From Pseudostreptobacillus hongkongensis (GTDB lineage Bacteria > Fusobacteriota > Fusobacteriia > Fusobacteriales > Leptotrichiaceae), in assembly GCF_001559795.1 (NCBI RefSeq), contig NZ_LOHY01000011.1, forward strand, positions 1 to 64,000: a stretch of 64,000 bases of DNA. The letters are read 5' to 3'. This document shows positions 60,915-64,000 of this stretch, piece after piece. The notes beneath the pieces are model-generated. The model had not been told where the DNA came from. It worked only from the letters and a program-made list of their open reading frames with translations, and did not search any database. Position numbers and translations under genes: made by a program. Numbering within the stretch: position 1 is the first letter of the stretch; each line of letters begins with the position of its first letter.

Positions 60915-62276
60915 TTATTCCCTTTCTAAAAGTACCAATGTTTCTATATGATGTGTTTGTGGAAACATATCATATCCTTTAATATATTTAACACTATACC
61001 CTTCTTTAATCATAATATCAATATCTCTTGCTAAAGTTGATGGATTACAAGAAATATATACAAGTCTTTTTATGTTTTTTTCACTTACATTTAACAATAC
61101 TTGTTTTTCAATCCCTTTACGAGGTGGATCAAATAAAATATAGTCAATAGTTTTTTTATTTAAAATTTCTCCAATTTTATCTTCAACTTTACCACATAAA
61201 AATTCTACATTTTCTATTTTATTTTCATTCCTTGTTTGTTTTGCAGCTTTAACAGATGATGAAGTCATTTCTATACCTATAACATCCTTAGCCTTTTTAG
61301 ACATTATCATAGCTATAGTTCCTGTACCACTAAAAGCATCAATTAATGTTTTATCTTTATAATCACCTAATAAGTTTAAAGCATCATTATATAGTTTAAC
61401 TGTTTGCTGTTTATTAATTTGAAAAAAAGAATCAGGATATATTCTAAAATTTATACCCATTAAATTTTCAGTAATATAGTCCTCACCACATATTTTTATG
61501 TTTTTTTCACCAAAAATAACGTTATCAACCTTATCTTTAATTGATATATAAATTGATTTTAAGTTTTCATTTTCATCATAAAGTTCTTTTAAAACTTTTT
61601 CTAAATTTTTAATATTAGAAGTTCTTGTAACAACTATTACTAACATAACTTCATTATTTTCATTATTTCTAACTACGCAATTTTTTAAAAACCCTGAATT
61701 AGATATTTCATTATATACCTTAAATTCTCTTTTAGTTCCTTTAAATTTATTAAGCTTTTCTAATAATTTACTAATTATATCAGTTGCAACCTTAGATCTT
61801 AAATTTATTACATCAGTTGTAAATATTTCATGAGATTTTTTCTTATAAAATCCTGTTTTTATTTCACCATTTATCTTAACAAAAGGTTCTGCAACTTTAT
61901 TCCTATAATTTAACTCTATAGGAGCTGATTCAAAATCAATATTTTCTATATTAATTTTTGCTATTTTACTCATTACTTCTTTTAATATTTCTTTTTTATA
62001 CTTTATTTGAGCTGGATATTTTATCATAGCAAAATCACAACCTGAATAATCTTCAAAACTAATTAAATCTTTTGAAACTCTATCTTTTGAAGCTTCTAGA
62101 ACTTCTTTTATTAAAGCTCTACCATAAGTTTTTTTCTCTGATATTAATTCAACCCTAAGTAAATCTCCTGGTACTGCCATAGGTACAAATATTACTTTAT
62201 CATTATAATATCCTAACCCTTCACCACCAAATATAGTTTTTTCTATTTTTATATCAAAAATTTCATTTTTTTTCAT
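60915..62276 (-). CDS. 23S rRNA (uracil-5)-methyltransferase, RlmD/RlmCD type
   Basis: A 453-residue TrmA/RumA-family enzyme. N-terminal TRAM domain (DIKIEKTIFGGEGLGYYNDK), RNA-binding middle, and a SAM domain with LIDAFSGTGTIAMIMSKKAK, ILFDPPRKGIEKQVL and the catalytic cysteine in YISCNPSTLARDI. Members methylate U1939 and/or U747 of 23S rRNA; which site cannot be read here. The four-cysteine FeS signature of E. coli RlmD is not evident. Overlaps the amidohydrolase gene by four bases. Confidence 0.92.
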   Translation of the reverse strand: MKKNEIFDIKIEKTIFGGEGLGYYNDKVIFVPMAVPGDLLRVELISEKKTYGRALIKEVLEASKDRVSKDLISFEDYSGCDFAMIKYPAQIKYKKEILKEVMSKIAKINIENIDFESAPIELNYRNKVAEPFVKINGEIKTGFYKKKSHEIFTTDVINLRSKVATDIISKLLEKLNKFKGTKREFKVYNEISNSGFLKNCVVRNNENNEVMLVIVVTRTSNIKNLEKVLKELYDENENLKSIYISIKDKVDNVIFGEKNIKICGEDYITENLMGINFRIYPDSFFQINKQQTVKLYNDALNLLGDYKDKTLIDAFSGTGTIAMIMSKKAKDVIGIEMTSSSVKAAKQTRNENKIENVEFLCGKVEDKIGEILNKKTIDYILFDPPRKGIEKQVLLNVSEKNIKRLVYISCNPSTLARDIDIMIKEGYSVKYIKGYDMFPQTHHIETLVLLERE

Positions 62277-63448
62277 TTCAAAAACTCCAAAGCATTTTTA
62301 AACTGCATCATTAGACCATATTTTATTGCTCTTTCATCAACCTTAAATTTAGGATGATGTAAATCATAAATAGCATTTATTTCTTCATTTTTTATACCTA
62401 ATCTATAATATGAACCTGGTATTTCTTCTAAAAAATACCCTACATCTTCTGCATCCATTCTTGAATGAGTTATTACTTCAAGTCCTTCTTTACCAAATAA
62501 ATCTAAAATATTATTTTCTAAAAACTTAGTCTTATCATCATTATTTATAACTGGAATATAGCTTTCCTTTATATCCACATCTATGCTAGCTCCTAAACTT
62601 TCTACAAATAATGGTAATTTTTCTTTAATTTCATTTATTATATATGATCTTAAATTTTTATCTAATGTTCTTATAGTTCCAGAAAGAATAGCTTTATCAG
62701 CAACTATATTAACAGCACTACCAGCATTAAACGTTCCTACTGTTATTAATGCACATTCTCTAGCATCTACCCTACGGCTAATAATAGTTTGTAAATACTC
62801 AACTACCTTAGCTCCTATAACTATTGCATCAATACCAAGATATGCTAATGCTGCATGGCTTGATTTACCCTTAATAGTTAAAGTAAATGTAGCAGAACTT
62901 GCATGTAATTTACCATATTTAATACCTATTTTCCCACATTCTATCTCAGGAGCTACATGAAATCCAAATAAAGCATCTGCCTTAAAATCGTCATTTACAC
63001 CATCTTCAAGCATTCTTTTTGCTCCACCTACCGTTTCTTCTGCAGGTTGAAAGAAAAATTTAACATTTCCTTTCCATTTATCTTTATTATTAACTAATAG
63101 TTTAACAAGTCCCATTTGTACACTAGTATGTACATCATGACCACAAGCATGCATTACTCCAGTATTTTTAGATGAAAAATCAACTCCACTTTCTTCAATT
63201 ATAGGTAAGGCATCCATATCAGCACGAAATGCCAAATTTTTACCTTCACCATTTTTTATATATGCATATATACCTGTATCTGCAACTTTTTTATAACTCA
63301 CACCTAAATCATTAAGGTAATTTTCTATATATTTAGATGTATTGTATTCTTTTTCACTAAGTTCTGGATTTTCATGTAAATATCTTCTATAATTAACTAC
63401 TTCATCATATATTTTTTCAACTTCTTCAGTAATAAATTGATTTTCCAT
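62273..63448 (-). CDS. M20-family amidohydrolase
   Basis: 391 residues from the ATG at 63448 right after GGAGTG; the 21-codon longer frame is ahead of the ribosome site. Metal ligands are in MHACGHDVHTS and QPAEETVGGAKRML, with FRADMDALPI and a dimerisation domain (LTIKGKSSHAALAYLGIDAI). The family (M20D) includes N-acyl-amino-acid, hippurate and N-acetyl-diaminopimelate hydrolases; the substrate cannot be chosen from sequence alone. Confidence 0.9.
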   Translation of the reverse strand: MENQFITEEVEKIYDEVVNYRRYLHENPELSEKEYNTSKYIENYLNDLGVSYKKVADTGIYAYIKNGEGKNLAFRADMDALPIIEESGVDFSSKNTGVMHACGHDVHTSVQMGLVKLLVNNKDKWKGNVKFFFQPAEETVGGAKRMLEDGVNDDFKADALFGFHVAPEIECGKIGIKYGKLHASSATFTLTIKGKSSHAALAYLGIDAIVIGAKVVEYLQTIISRRVDARECALITVGTFNAGSAVNIVADKAILSGTIRTLDKNLRSYIINEIKEKLPLFVESLGASIDVDIKESYIPVINNDDKTKFLENNILDLFGKEGLEVITHSRMDAEDVGYFLEEIPGSYYRLGIKNEEINAIYDLHHPKFKVDERAIKYGLMMQFKNALEFLK

Positions 63449-63497
63449 ACCCACTCCAATCTTTTTGTATATTTTAACATAAATCAAGTTAAAAATC

Positions 63498-63522
63498 AAA
63501 AAAGACGACATAAATCGTCTTT
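63498..63522 (-). terminator. terminator between the division and amidohydrolase genes
   Basis: AAAGACGA and TCGTCTTT form an 8-bp stem with a six-base loop and a T run on the minus strand, downstream of the FtsL-like gene. Confidence 0.8.
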
Positions 63523-63544
63523 AATTATTATAATATATATTCTA

Positions 63545-63868
63545 CTATTTTACATACTTAACATCTTTGTTATAAATATATCCAGACTCTTTAGATTCTC
63601 TTTGTATATTTATTATGTTAGTTTTTAAAAGTAATTCTGATTTCATTGTATCTATTTCTCTTGAAATTTTTTCTATTTCTTTATTATTTGAATAGTTATC
63701 ACGTGCTACAGACATAAGACTAAATTCACTTAGCATAGCAGCAAATGCAAATACTGCAAAAAATGATAAACCTAAACTTACAACTGAAGCTGCATATTTA
63801 TCTATGTATCTTAAACTTACTACCATTCTATATATTACTCTTAAATTTCTTCTTATTACTCTTTCCAT
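63545..63868 (-). CDS. FtsL-like cell division protein
   Basis: A 107-residue bitopic protein: basic N-terminus, one membrane helix (AASVVSLGLSFFAVFAFAAM) and a short coiled coil (NNKEIEKISREIDTMKSELL). Sequence of FtsL is poorly conserved, but topology, length and the place just after rsmH, five bases downstream, are those of ftsL in division clusters. The cluster ends here at a terminator, so ftsI and mur genes are not downstream. Confidence 0.7.
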   Translation of the reverse strand: MERVIRRNLRVIYRMVVSLRYIDKYAASVVSLGLSFFAVFAFAAMLSEFSLMSVARDNYSNNKEIEKISREIDTMKSELLLKTNIINIQRESKESGYIYNKDVKYVK

Positions 63869-63873
63869 AATTA

Positions 63874-64000
63874 CTATTCTCCCTTAATAAATATTCTTAA
63901 TTTTGCTGAATGAGCTCTATTATTTTCTTTTAACTCATCTTCTGTAGAAATTATAGGTTTTCTTGTAAGAACTTTTCCTAAACTTTTCTTCCCACATACA
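63874..64000 (-). CDS. rsmH: 16S rRNA m4C1402 methyltransferase RsmH, C-terminal part
   Basis: The last 41 codons of a gene running in from the right edge: [20 protein letters not shown] and [19 protein letters not shown]. This matches the RsmH/MraW ending (CGK..LGK.LT.KPI....E...N.RARSAKLR). The 5' part is outside the window. Confidence 0.88.
   Translation of the reverse strand, partial: VCGKKSLGKVLTRKPIISTEDELKENNRAHSAKLRIFIKGE

Overview
The base composition is extremely AT-rich. The three large YadA-type trimeric autotransporter adhesins mean there is an outer membrane, while the housekeeping genes look Firmicute-like. Together this points to Fusobacteriota, most likely family Leptotrichiaceae (Streptobacillus, Sneathia or Leptotrichia). 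That assignment is an inference from gene content; no rRNA gene is present.

Left part (1-17.9 kb), all on the minus strand. Two smaller adhesins (541-2448 and 2458-4398) form one operon. A 3570-residue adhesin (5320-16032) is followed by a MORN-repeat lipoprotein (4636-5304) in a second operon. All three adhesins carry a charged coiled-coil tail after the normal end of the outer-membrane anchor. The giant gene has an elaborate upstream region: an 85-bp promoter-bearing sequence is present twice, and between the copies is a promoter-like site whose -35/-10 spacer contains nine consecutive G, the classic arrangement of a phase-variable promoter. Inside the gene, a perfect 379-bp direct repeat offers in-frame length variation. 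Then come rpsO and pcp.

Middle (about 18.0-54.2 kb): an apparently complete contractile-tailed prophage. Late genes run leftwards on the minus strand: HNH nuclease, terminase, portal, ClpP-like protease, HK97 capsid, connector proteins, sheath, tube, tail assembly chaperones with a lambda-type GGGAAAG frameshift site, tape measure, PBSX-like baseplate, tail fibre and lysis genes. A strong promoter followed at once by an intrinsic terminator precedes the late operon, which suggests antitermination control. The immunity region (integrase, ImmA-like protease, a lipoprotein, CI-like repressor, Cro-like protein) lies in the middle of the element, not at one end. It holds an iteron/13-mer array that resembles a replication origin. 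Early genes run rightwards: antirepressor, YqaJ exonuclease, RecT, SSB, DnaC-like loader, RusA, an orphan HsdM-like methylase with a half-size HsdS, and a sigma-region-4-like regulator. Several small membrane proteins and a reversed membrane-protein gene look like lysogeny cargo.

Right part (54.4-64 kb), again host genes on the minus strand: a zinc-type butanediol/sorbitol dehydrogenase, a GlcNAc-type PTS IIBC permease, dnaN, a sigma-70 factor, gpsA, plsY, an RlmD/RlmCD-type rRNA methyltransferase, an M20 amidohydrolase, an FtsL-like protein and the 3' end of rsmH (start of a division cluster).

Starts were chosen by Shine-Dalgarno spacing, so several genes begin downstream of the longest open frame. 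No tRNA, rRNA, CRISPR array or intact insertion sequence was seen.
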